A stretch of 64,000 nucleotides of DNA from Zygnema cylindricum (taxonomy: Eukaryota; Streptophyta; Zygnematophyceae; Zygnematales; Zygnemataceae), in the NCBI GenBank assembly GCA_037447655.1, contig JBBHKE010003220.1, positions 92,087 to 156,086 of the forward strand, read 5' to 3'. The position numbers and the translations under genes are program-made. The notes below the pieces were generated by a model. That model made no database searches, was not told the DNA's origin, and saw nothing but the letters and a program-made list of their open reading frames with translations. Positions 34,891-44,606 of this stretch are shown here, in pieces; the stretch's first letter is position 1, and each line of letters starts with the position of its first letter.

Positions 34891-35067
34891 TGCTAGTTAT
34901 GCTGGCGATCTGATGGAGAAACAACAATGCTACTTTGTGACTATTGCAATCTGGAATTCCATATGGAGTGTTTGGTTCCACCTCTGCACACTATCCCGGT
35001 TGGACATTGGTTTTGCCACGGGTGTCACAACCTACCGGCTGTCCTTACCAGCTCCCCTGCAGGCTAA
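34891..35067 (+). other. PHD finger at the C-terminus of Gypsy-2 pol
   Basis: In frame with the integrase tail. Ligands: Cys 34891, x2 (one codon is TAG), Cys 34900, 11 residues, Cys 34936, x2, Cys 34945, x4, His 34960, x2, Cys 34969, 14 residues, then WFC (Cys 35014), x2, Cys 35023. This is the full C4HC3 pattern with classic neighbours (MLLCDYC, FHMECLVPPL, GHWFCHGC). Frame ends at TAA 35065. PHD fingers usually read the N-terminal tail of histone H3. At this place chromoviruses carry a chromodomain that steers integration, so a targeting role is a fair inference. The TAG inside the first zinc knuckle makes this copy inactive unless read through. Confidence 0.85.
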
Positions 35068-35088
35068 AGAGTTGGGGGGGGGGGGGAA

Positions 35089-35329
35089 TTCCATCCTTAC
35101 TTACCTGATCTTGTTTTGTCTTTTCTTTCCTGGCTAAGTCCATGTGTTCGGAATAAGTTGTTTCTTTTCGGGCAGATTTATTCATTATTCTTTTCAGTAT
35201 ACATCCTTTGTTCTCCGATTGTGGTCACAAATACTGTACATATGTAGTGGTCATTCATTTGCTGGTGTTTTTCGGCGACCCACGCGGGATGTGATGCATG
35301 CCATCCACGGTTGTACTGTCATGCAAGAC
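35089..35329 (+). repeat. Gypsy-2 3' LTR remnant
   Basis: Follows a polypurine tract (AAAGAGTTGGGGGGGGGGGG, about 35067-35087). Only about 240 bases remain before the copia-C1 LTR resumes; the TGTCATGCCG start of the LTR is not found at 35089. The end ATGCAAGACA resembles the end ATGCACGACA of the solo LTR 44607-45906. TSD ATATC follows. Confidence 0.55.
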
Positions 35330-36059
35330 ATATCGTTGATGCGAGATATATTCGACGGACGCGATTAAAGCAGGGACCACAATGAGTGAGTGCGCCGTAC
35401 GCACTCAGGACGCTCCTACCATCGAATCAACATTCATTTGGACTTTTGCGGCTGATGCTGACTAAGCATCGGTAACATTAATTGTACGGGCAATATCTGT
35501 AATTATTTGGAAAACAATAAGTTAACGTTTAGTGAATTAATTAATAGTGGTACACTATTTATTTAGCGGCATGTAGTAATTAGGGTTTTGGAGGTACTCA
35601 CGATACAATAAAGTAGTGGCTGGATACTTTGTCGTAAGTCAAGATAGTAGTTTAGTACAGTCACCCGAATTAGTGGCTGGTTACTTTGTCGTGAGTCAAG
35701 ATAGTACTTTAGTACAGTCACCCGAATTTGTGTAGACCAGTAGATACCCACTGTGAGTATATAGTTTAGGACTTAATCAAATTTGTATTATCCAGTTTTG
35801 GGAATAAGATTTTCTAAGGGCAGTTTTTAGGAGAATTCTAGACATCATATCTTATGGTTTACTTGGTCATTTAAGCTGCTATTTTGGGAATTGTAAGTTT
35901 AATGTGTTGTGTATAACTGGGACAAATTTGAGGTATATTGGGTTTTTGAATAATATTTTGCTGGCTGTTGAGTAGGTGTTTGATAGTTTTTGTTGATTTA
36001 ATGTCTACTTCCACTACTACTGCTGGTTCTCCTCCTGCAACGGTGGTTGTATAACAACA
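35330..36059 (+). repeat. Copia-C1 3' LTR, second piece
   Basis: Matches 15235-15914 of the 5' LTR, ending ATAACAACA, then TSD TGGCG (36060-36064). An internal tandem duplication of about 60 bp (TAGTGGCTGG...CACCCGAATT) lies at 35611-35735. Confidence 0.88.
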
Positions 36060-36064
36060 TGGCG

Positions 36065-37676
36065 TACGGACAGGGTATTTCCGTACAAAATGGTACTTTC
36101 TGAATTACAAAGGCATAAAAAGGCACTTAACATTATTGAGGACATGTGTGAATGTGCACAGGAAGAAAGATACGCAAATTCGTCAACAAAAATCACGTTC
36201 TCATATGTTCGTGTGTCGACCGTGTTAACAGCGCGACGGCGTACGAATTTTCAGATTTTTTATGGGTACACATATTACTGTAGACATCGAAAGGGCGGGT
36301 ATTTGTTATTCAAGATAGCCCAAATTATAGTCAGGGATAAATTAGTATACATATCATTAAAAAAAAAAAAATCCCGATTAGTGTTTATAACACTAATATT
36401 TTTTTAAGTTATTTATTCCTTTACTCTAATAGCGATTTACGGTGTAAAGTACACATTGAATCGTTATTAGCGAATAGAAATTATTAGTGTAAAGAAAAAA
36501 TTAGCGTTATTCATTCTAATTTAGTTCTACGAGACGTGGTAGATTATGGTCCACGTCCCTAAATAGTGTAATTCATTATATTTAAGGTATCAATGTCAAA
36601 ATTTTGGGGTGCTCATATAGCGTACATAAGGCTAATAACGATTCAAGGTGTACACGCCGAATCGTAAATAGAGTTATGTCCGCTAATTCCGTAACCCCAA
36701 ATTTTGACTCTACCACAATAAATAGAGTGCATTATTCTAAATTATTCTTTACGATATTTAAAGTACTTTTTGAATGAGCATTAATAGCTCTACTATAATG
36801 CCATTTAAAATCGTGTGGCGTACGGTCGTTGTTTGGCATTGAATAAATGTACTTTATTAAATAAAACAATACAAATAATAATTTAGTACTGGTCGTTTTT
36901 ATGTAACTGCGTTTTAACAAACCACATAATGCAAACGTCATAATGACATGAAACGGTACATTTTGTCAAATTTTGTCCTTGTACTTAATTTACAGTGGTT
37001 ATATTCAGCTCCCAAATTTACCCCCAAATTAGAGTTATGATAAATTAGAGTAAATTACCTTTATGAAAAATATCTATCACACAAGTTATAGTTAATAACT
37101 CTAATTTTTTTTATTTTTTTTTACTCTCATTTTTTCCTACTCTAATTACGATTCGTGGTGTACAATACCGTCAATCTCTATTAGTGTTAATGTATTCTTT
37201 GTCTAAAAATATTTTCTCCGTACACATATGTCGATTTTTAGATCTGACAGTTTCGATTGAAAGGTAAGATTCCCAGCTTCCGATTGGCGATCTTAAATTG
37301 AAAATTGGACAAGAGTGTACGGAAAAAGTTGTTTTAAGTGGCGAAAATATAATTAGTTCTAATAGCGAAACATGGTTGTACCAGTAAAGATATATATATG
37401 CAAACCGGCATCTAGACTCTTTCAAGCCTGAAGGCCGCTTATAATGTATACACTTGTATACCGATACAAACGAATACTCTTATTTTTCGCCAAACTATCC
37501 CCGTGCACACTTAAAACCTCCAATTAAGGTATAATATCCTAACTTTCTATTGAAAGCGTCGAATGAATAATCGGACATGTGCATACCGAAAGAAACAGGC
37601 TACAAAACCAAAAACGTATGAACGCCAAAAGCGATACCACGAAGTTTCTTTTAAGGTCCTACAAGAAAACACAGAA
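36065..37676. other. AT-rich non-coding sequence with palindromic motifs
   Basis: No supported gene. ATTAGTGTTTATAACACTAAT near 36378-36398 is a perfect hairpin (9 bp stem, 3 base loop). Motifs of the form ACGATTC...GTGTAC...GAATCGT occur near 36428-36475 and 36631-36660, and half of one near 37146. This is probably an older repeat of unknown class. Confidence 0.5.
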
Positions 37677-37681
37677 TAAAT
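37677..37681. repeat. Target-site duplication TAAAT (left copy)
   Basis: TAAAT at 37677-37681 and again at 38694-38698 flanks the solo LTR; the same TAAAT follows the copia-E 5' LTR at 47882-47886. Confidence 0.85.
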
Positions 37682-38693
37682 TAAAATTCTGTGACCTCCA
37701 TTGATACACAGAATGCCCAGCTTATGTGACGCCTCTAGGATAGTATATGCAATTTTGACTTTCACAATGAATAAGTCCCACCATGGGATGCAAAAACTCT
37801 CACCAACTACACCTTTGTGTAGCCTTGACTCCCCTGGGTCCGCTGCAAAAATAATCAGTGAAATTGCTCCCCTGGGCATTAAGTTATGGCTGACCAAAGT
37901 TGGTCCTTAAATACAAGTACACTTTGGGAGAGAGGCTGAAAAACCAAAAAATATTCTAAGTCCTAAGCTACCTCTCTAAACATATTACTAGTGTACTTCG
38001 ACCAATCACAAGACTGTAAAGTACAAGAAGGTACAGGTAGCGCTGTACTTCTTGTACGACCATAATACGGCATGGCCGTTCCGTTGACGCGTGTAAATTC
38101 CGGAGCCGTAGTTGCTCCTACCGTGATATCCGCTGTCCAACCATATGTTGCCACGTTTCATCCGCCAACATCTAGTCTGCAAACCGCCAAACATCTATTC
38201 CGGCATTTCGGCTCCACTGTGAGGTTTTCGATCAGATCCGGACATTTGATTTCGTCCATCGAAATTAAATGTCGATTCGTATATTTCCTGCGGTTCCGAT
38301 TTCGTGCGGACCGGTATGTTTCTATGTATAAATCGTCGCGTAAATTAGTTAAATGGAATATCCGGGGCTGTTCATCTTTAAATAAATATCGCGCCATGTA
38401 CGTGTATCGATTACCTCAAGACCTACCGGATAAGGCGGACGGCTAGTCCGTACTGCGGTCATCAAGATGTCACTGGATCAAGTCCCACAATTGACCGTCT
38501 ATATTTTGCAGAAAAATATACTAGTGATCTGCTTGTCTCCTTAGCTCCAAGAGGCAACCATGGCTGCCTGCAGGTCCTCAGTGACTACGCCAAGTATGAG
38601 CCATGGCTGCCTCCAGGTCCTTTGTGACTACGACAAGTATGAGGACTACAGTAAGGTCACAAGAAAGACTACAAAATACCTATCTTTTCAACA
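37682..38693 (-). mobile_element. Chimeric solo LTR of copia-E
   Basis: 1012 bp with TSD TAAAT. From 37762 to about 38525 it is identical or nearly so to the copia-E 3' LTR (40297-41060) and clearly different from the 5' LTR. From about 38600 to 38693 it is identical to the 5' LTR (47788-47881), including an extra CCATGGCTGCC-containing repeat missing from the 3' LTR. This is the expected product of recombination between the two LTRs of one element. Confidence 0.88.
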
Positions 38694-40296
38694 TAAATTA
38701 GCTTTTAAAGGTAGAATTCCATTAGGCGGTCCCAGTAAATGTACACGCAAGTCTACTAGCAGCGTTTACTGGAAGACTGTTCCATTTTGTCGGGCTAGTA
38801 ACAAACCTTCCTCAATTATGATTGGCGTCATATAGGTTAAAGTCCAGATTTTGAAAATCTTAAAAATATCTACAAACGGAAAGTAAGAACAAAATATCTG
38901 TACGACCTGGGGTAGTTAATGATTCGTACATAAAATTTGCGGCCAGATTTTGATTTTGAAAATGGAAATCAAAATGTCGAAACGGAATGGCAAAAAGACG
39001 TGGCAAACTTTGAAGGTCGCGGCAAACATTTGAATGTCGGTGGATGTCAGACGGAGCGTGCGATGATATTTTTGGCTCACCTGCATCCAGCGTGGCAGGC
39101 GGCACATGGCCTGTACGACGTAGGCACATGGCATGTGCGACTTGTAGACCTGCGATCGCTTGTTCAAAGCGGATATTTTTTTTGCATTTTCAAGTGTACC
39201 AATGGTACACGACTCGTATCGAGTAACTCTCCTCGCGAGGTGAGTATCTTCACACTGGATGATGAGTTGGGCGCGATTGCGCCGCGGATCTGAAAAAGTG
39301 GAATATCCAACAGCCAAGAATTATACCTACATCATTGGAGCCTCCGGACATCTTTCTAGTAACGATATTTCGTTTGACAAAAAAAAAAGGTACGGCTTTG
39401 TACGGCGCTGTACGAAAACGTACAGCGTCCTGTAACCAACCCCACTTTTTGTCTAATGGAATTTTACCGTAAGACAATTTCCGAGCTAGCCGTTCATACA
39501 AACTTTCAATTGACTACAGTACCGGGGCCTCCGGCCGTTGAAGAAAGGTTGACAGCGACGTCTACGCTTTTGTACAGTTTTGTGCCTGTGACTTTCCTTA
39601 TTGCGATATCTCAAATAGTCGATATTATTGACTTTTGAGCGGGAAGGGGAGGCGATATACCTCGTTGACAAATAAATTGTTGTCGCCGATGTATTTTTAT
39701 AAATGGAATATACTCTTTTTTATACTATAAACGGTAGAGATATAACTCACAAAGCAAAAAATAAACAATAAAGAAAAGTGTCATAAGGAAGAAGACAAAG
39801 GTAATTATAGGGAAGAAGGGAGAAAATTATGTGAAAGAAACATAGAGGAAGATTGTCGAGGCGTATAAATGTTTGAGGTTGGATATATCGAGAAAGTAAG
39901 TAGAGGCGTCAAATATCCAAAGGTAGAATGAGAGACCGTACTATGAGAAGTTACAACGAGGAAAACATTTGGGAATAGAAACTCGTCGAATTATATGGTT
40001 TAGTTCACCCGTAATATATGTACTAACTCACTAATGTAAGCTTGGTGCGGAAAATGTCGATATAATATGCACTTTAGAATTGCAAAAGCAAACATTAGCT
40101 TGAAAAACAAATCAGTTAGTTTCCGATTTTGAATTGTAATTGAAAGTTTATGTTGGGTAAAAACAAAAAACAAAATGGATAAAATATTTTTTAAAATTGG
40201 ACAAACATATTAATCAATGGGCAATTAGCGGGACATGTCACAATAAGGTTGTGTGCCCGTATCATCAAAAATTATAGGTGTAACTTTGTATTTTAG
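38694..40296. repeat. Segmental duplication unit X (left copy)
   Basis: 1603 bp almost identical to 47882-49483; I see one substitution (CATC/CAAC near 40272) and one missing base near 40229. Contains a MITE-like element (38710-39468); 39469-40296 is AT-rich with no recognised gene. The right edge joins directly to the middle of an LTR at 40297. Confidence 0.9.
38710..39468. mobile_element. MITE-like element M1, copy 1
   Basis: 759 bp with 16-bp imperfect terminal inverted repeats, GGTAGAATTCCATTAG at the left and GGTAAAATTCCATTAG (reverse complement) at the right. Two more copies at 47898-48656 and 61977-62692. No transposase is encoded; short frames inside are not conserved in the third copy. 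No clear TSD. Confidence 0.65.
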
Positions 40297-41185
40297 TCAC
40301 AATGAATAAGTCCCACCATGGGATGCAAAAACTCTCACCAACTACACCTTTGTGTAGCCTTGACTCCCCTGGGTCCGCTGCAAAAATAATCAGTGAAATT
40401 GCTCCCCTGGGCATTAAGTTATGGCTGACCAAAGTTGGTCCTTAAATACAAGTACACTTTGGGAGAGAGGCTGAAAAACCAAAAAATATTCTAAGTCCTA
40501 AGCTACCTCTCTAAACATATTACTAGTGTACTTCGACCAATCACAAGACTGTAAAGTACAAGAAGGTACAGGTAGCGCTGTACTTCTTGTACGACCATAA
40601 TACGGCATGGCCGTTCCGTTGACGCGTGTAAATTCCGGAGCCGTAGTTGCTCCTACCGTGATATCCGCTGTCCAACCATATGTTGCCACGTTTCATCCGC
40701 CAACATCTAGTCTGCAAACCGCCAAACATCTATTCCGGCATTTCGGCTCCACTGTGAGGTTTTCGATCAGATCCGGACATTTGATTTCGTCCATCGAAAT
40801 TAAATGTCGATTCGTATATTTCCTGCGGTTCCGATTTCGTGCGGACCGGTATGTTTCTATGTATAAATCGTCGCGTAAATTAGTTAAATGGAATATCCGG
40901 GGCTGTTCATCTTTAAATAAATATCGCGCCATGTACGTGTATCGATTACCTCAAGACCTACCGGATAAGGCGGACGGCTAGTCCGTACTGCGGTCATCAA
41001 GATGTCACTGGATCAAGTCCCACAATTGACCGTCTATATTTTGCAGAAAAATATACTAGTGATCTACTTGTCTCCTTAGTTGTAAGAGGAAACCATGGCT
41101 GCCTGCAGGTCCTCAGTGACTACGACAAGTATGAGGACTGTAGTAAGGTCATAAGAATGACTACAAAATACCTATCTTTTCAACA
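40297..41185 (-). repeat. Copia-E 3' LTR, outer end missing
   Basis: 889 of 1012 bases (the LTR also lacks an internal repeat of the 5' copy). Starts TGTTGAAAAGATAGG at 41185 on the minus strand. Its left edge TCACAATGAATAAG is joined to unit X and matches position 37762 of the solo LTR. Confidence 0.9.
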
Positions 41186-41198
41186 CTCCCCTTATTTT

Positions 41199-44100
41199 CT
41201 AGTCTATCTTTTGCTTCAGTCCACACTTCTCCCTACAAAATATCAATTTAGGAGAAGGAACCGGTTTAGTCATCATATCTGCTACCATCTCACCATTTGG
41301 TCTATGTTCTAAAATAATGATTTTTTTCTCAACTTTCTCCCTAACAAAGCTCAAATGAATATCCATGTGTTTTTCTTTAAAATGATGCTTAGGGTTTGCT
41401 GCAATTGCAATCGCAGCTTGATTGTCACAAAATATCTTTTGTACTCCATTCTTCATGTGTCCTAATTCTTGAAGCAAAGATTTCACCCACATTAATTCTT
41501 TCACAACCAAACAAGAGGCCATATACTCAGCCTACATGGTGGACTGAGCAATCACCTTTTGTTGCTTACTGCTCCAACAGCAAGCCCCATTCTCAACATA
41601 CAACACATACCCAGAAGTACACCTCCTCATCGGAGCATCCCCATAACTCGCATCACTCCAAGTAGTGATGTCAGTGTTATCCCCACCCAGATGCAACCAC
41701 AAATCTCTCGTTCCTACCAAATACTGCATTACCCTTTTGGTTGATTCCTAATCTTTCTTCCTAGGATCATTCAGACTCCTAATTATCACTCCCACAGCTG
41801 CAGCTATATCAGGACGAGTACAATTCATAAAGTAGATCAAACTACCGACAACCTGTGTGTACGGAATAGTCTGCATGAACTTGCTTCCCTCAGGTCCTAG
41901 CTCATTATCCAAGATGAAGACTCCCTCCTCTGAGCTCCCCTCATTTCTCTTCTTTAAGTCCATTGGAGTCGTAGAGCTATTTGCTTTTTCCATTTGAAAT
42001 TTTTCAAGCATGTTCCCAATTACTTCCTTTTGAGTTAGTCTAATTGTTTTCTTTTATCTATCCCTCTCCATTTGAATTCCCAAAATGTACTTTGCCTCCC
42101 CCAAATCTTTCATTTCAAATCTACTCTTTAGATCCTTTTCCAATCTATTAATTTTCACCATTGATTTACTCAAAACAAGTAAATCATCAACATATATGGC
42201 AATGAAGATTATACCTTCCTCATCCTCAAATAAGTAGATGGAATGATCCGAACTGATTCGGATATATCCCAAACTCGTCATAAACTCGTCCAGCTTTTTG
42301 TTCCACTAGCATGGAGCTTGATTTAGTCCATAAAGGGACTTTATCAATCTGCACACCTTGCTTTGTTCTCCTTTCTCCACAAATCCTTCCGGTTGTCGCA
42401 TGAAGATCTCTTCTTCCAATTCTCCGTGTAAGAAAGCGGTTTTGATGTCCATCTGGTGCCCTTCAATGTCTTCCGCTGCCGTGAGACTAAATAGTATTCG
42501 GATGGAGGGGAATCTAACAACTAGAGCAAAAGTCTCCTCATAATCGATTCCCTCCTTCTGTGTGAACCCCTTTGCCACTAATCTGGCTTTGTATCGCTCG
42601 ATACTGTTATTTGGATTGAGCTTCAACTTAAATACCCACTTGCATCCTACTGGTTTTCTATCTGGCTGACAATCCACCAACTCCCAAGTGTTTGCTTCCA
42701 TAATGGAAGCCATCTCATCATTGATAGTTGTCACCCATCTACCACCTTGTGGACTATTAACTTCTTCCGAGTAAGTCTGGGGTTCGTTCAAATGTGACAG
42801 CTTAGTTACTTTGTTGTTCACTTGTCTCTCTTGAAGTCTCTTGCTGCTTCTCCTTCCTCCTTCAAATTTTGACGTTGGGATGGAGGGTAATCACGGGTTT
42901 CTCTTAACAACTTCACCTTCTCCCCTATCCGTGGAGTCCATCTCCGGTCGTTCGTCGTCCATTTCTGGTCTTTCCTCGTTTTCTTTCTCAGTTTGAATCG
43001 GAAGTTGTGACTCCAAGAGAGGGTCATTCTCGGTCAGTTATTTCTCTTCCTTTGCAAGGTCAGGCTGAACCGGAGTTCGTTTAGTAGAATCTGCATCTAA
43101 CTCACTTTCGGATTCAATTCTAATTCTGACCGGTTTAGTATACTTAAAGGGATCTATGGATTTTCCTTCATCCATAACTACCAAGTGTTTTACTAGAATT
43201 ATGTCTTCTCTACCGAGATCATAAACTCTATACCCTTTTACGTTCTCATCATACCCAAGTAAGTATCTCGGCTTTCCTCTAGCATCTAACTTCCAATCAG
43301 ATTTTTCTGTGTTTAAACTAAACACTTGACTTCCAACACCTTTAAGTGTGATATGTTAGGTTTTCTCCCGGTCCATCTTTCATAAAGTGTTTGACCTTTT
43401 ATAGCTGAGGTAAGGACTCTATTATTGAGATAGCACAATTCATAGCTTTTGCCCAAAAACTTTTCCTTATTTTTTATCCGTCAACATACTACGGGCTTTA
43501 TCACTTAATGTCCGATTTAGTCTCTCGGCTATACCATTTTGTTCCGGGTTCTTTGGGACAGTCTTTTGGTGTTGAACCCCTTCCTCTTTCAAGTAATCCT
43601 CAAACTCAATAGAAGTGAATTCCCCCCCATTATCACTTCTCACTCTCTTAATAGGTGTCTCATGAAGCTTTTCACTCCATGATTTATATTCTTTAAAATA
43701 AGCCGAAGCCTCAGATTTGTTTTTCAAGAAATATACTCTAGAGTATCTAGACCAATCATCAGTGATAGTAAGCATAAATCTTTTCCCTCCAACTGATGGC
43801 ACTTTGGCCGGTCCCAATATGTCAGTATGAACCAAATCTAAAATCTTTTCACCCTTATATGTTGCGACTTTTGGAAAAAGCAACCTGTGGGCTTTTCCTT
43901 GAGCACACCCACTACAATCATCCAAAGTCTCATCATCTCCAAAATGTATGCCCTCAACTACACCCATTTTTTTCATTTCCTTCAATCTATCTAGATGCAC
44001 ATGTCCCAATATTTTATGCCACATCATCAAATCACTTACACCAGCATAGTAAACTCGCGTCTTTCCATTACTCAAATTCAGCCTAAACATTCCTTGGCTA

Positions 44101-44606
44101 CCCTTTTCAGCTATGAAGTACACTTCATTCTCATACCTAGCAACAAAGACTTCTTTCTTAGTACTCGGCTCAAAACCTTTATCATCTAAGACCGACGTAG
44201 AGATAAGATTCTTGTTCAACTCTGGGATAAAAAGAACATAAGAGAAAGTGACTATGGATGCCTTTCCATCAACCAAAACTCTCAGATCCACAGATCCCAC
44301 TAAATTAGTGGTGACTATTCTCCCATCCCCATACTCTATCTCTACAGTAGGGATCTTTCTCATTTTGGTAAACAATGGTTTTTCTCTACACATATGCATA
44401 GAGGCTCTTGAATCAATGATCCATCCTTCTCCAGGAGCTTTTTTCACTCCACCGAAAGCACACTTTTGCCTCCTTGGAATCTCCAGCTCACCATTCACCT
44501 CCAACTCCTCGTTGAGGAGAAGTTCTCCATCGTTATTATCGGCATCCTCTCCCACAACTTGTGTCGCCACAAACGACTTCTTTTTCCTTGCGGCTAGTTT
44601 TCCAAT
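41199..44606 (-). pseudogene. Copia-E pol (protease, integrase, RT, RNase H), decayed
   Basis: Starts after the nested LTR with GKLAARKKK, an acidic linker (DADNNDGELLLNEEL) and protease IIDSRAS near 44420; the usual DSGAS has Gly to Arg. The integrase frame 43467-44606 is open with HKILGHVHLDRL, CSGCAQGKAH, HTDILGPAK, SDNGGEFTS and NGIAERLN (D, D, E). Frameshifts near 43335 and 43450 lead to the linker (YDENVKGYRVYDL near 43250). Reverse transcriptase lies at 42054-42821: HQMDIKTAFLHGEL near 42430, SLYGLNQAP with a stop near 42308 and YVDD near 42185. RNase H (41199-41729) has WSDASYGD and CDNQAAIA. Dead copy, diverged from copia-A. Confidence 0.9.

Larger units (their letters stand above)
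30802..35067 (+). pseudogene. Gypsy-2 pol (RT-RNaseH-integrase-PHD), with stops and a solo LTR inside
   Basis: Starts abruptly at the copia-G LTR border (LTEIERELLDEVKN), so protease and the N-terminus of the reverse transcriptase are lost. Reverse transcriptase shows FKPKHRLTKTEWE, ICGDYRELNSRTI, LDLR-stop-GFNQI and catalytic YIDD at 31397-31408. The connection and RNase H (31822-32178) show TDFGKPGIAAI, TDHQPLHW and NADG. RNase H is interrupted at 32178 by a solo LTR and resumes at 33454 as LSRNP. Integrase zinc HTDLGHYGTKRT...CNTC lies near 33800-33915. The core has WSCDLASPF, LTDQGIEF and NGLAERAV (D, D, E present). The C-terminal tail GDYVYLRR leads to a PHD finger. In-frame stops at 31142, 31226, 31262, 31421, 31660, 31723, 31750, 31765, 34057, 34207, 34591 and 34894; one shift near 31450. 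Confidence 0.9.
20765..35329 (+). mobile_element. Gypsy-2 (PHD-finger Ty3/gypsy element) with nested insertions
   Basis: Inserted in the copia-C1 3' LTR with TSD ATATC at 20760-20764 and 35330-35334. Left end TGTCATGCCGTAAG, right end ATGCAAGACA. Between are the 5' LTR and leader (20765 to about 21575), gag-like sequence to about 22108, a block of copia elements (22109-30801) that replaced or interrupted the middle, then pol 30802-35067 and a 3' LTR remnant. That the two ends belong to one element is inferred from the TSD and the exact resumption of the copia-C1 LTR. Confidence 0.75.
14749..36059 (+). mobile_element. Copia-C1 retrotransposon split by a nested gypsy block
   Basis: 5' LTR 14749-15914, gag-pol 15856-20259, polypurine AGATTTAGGGGAG before 20263, 3' LTR in two pieces (20263-20764 and 35330-36059). 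The break carries a five-base duplication ATATC on each side of the nested element, and both pieces together align with the whole 5' LTR. Outer TSD is TGGCG. The many stops and shifts mark an old element. Confidence 0.88.

Noticed and set aside
34891-35067. PHD finger as a captured fragment of a host chromatin gene lying next to the element
   Set aside because: Two diverged gypsy copies have it at the same place, in frame with the integrase tail and with the same ligand spacing, which fits an inherited domain better.
34817-35137. A separate small protein in another frame over the PHD region
   Set aside because: The frame continuing from integrase gives the C4HC3 finger; the alternative frame has no recognisable motif and ends in a G homopolymer.
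37963-38446. Several 60-120 codon frames repeated exactly at 40498-40981
   Set aside because: They are in LTR copies and identical only because of the recent duplication; the 5' LTR copy does not preserve them.
38916-39317. Frames of 118 and 133 codons in the duplicated flank
   Set aside because: They overlap on both strands inside a MITE-like element and are broken in the third copy at 62183-62432.
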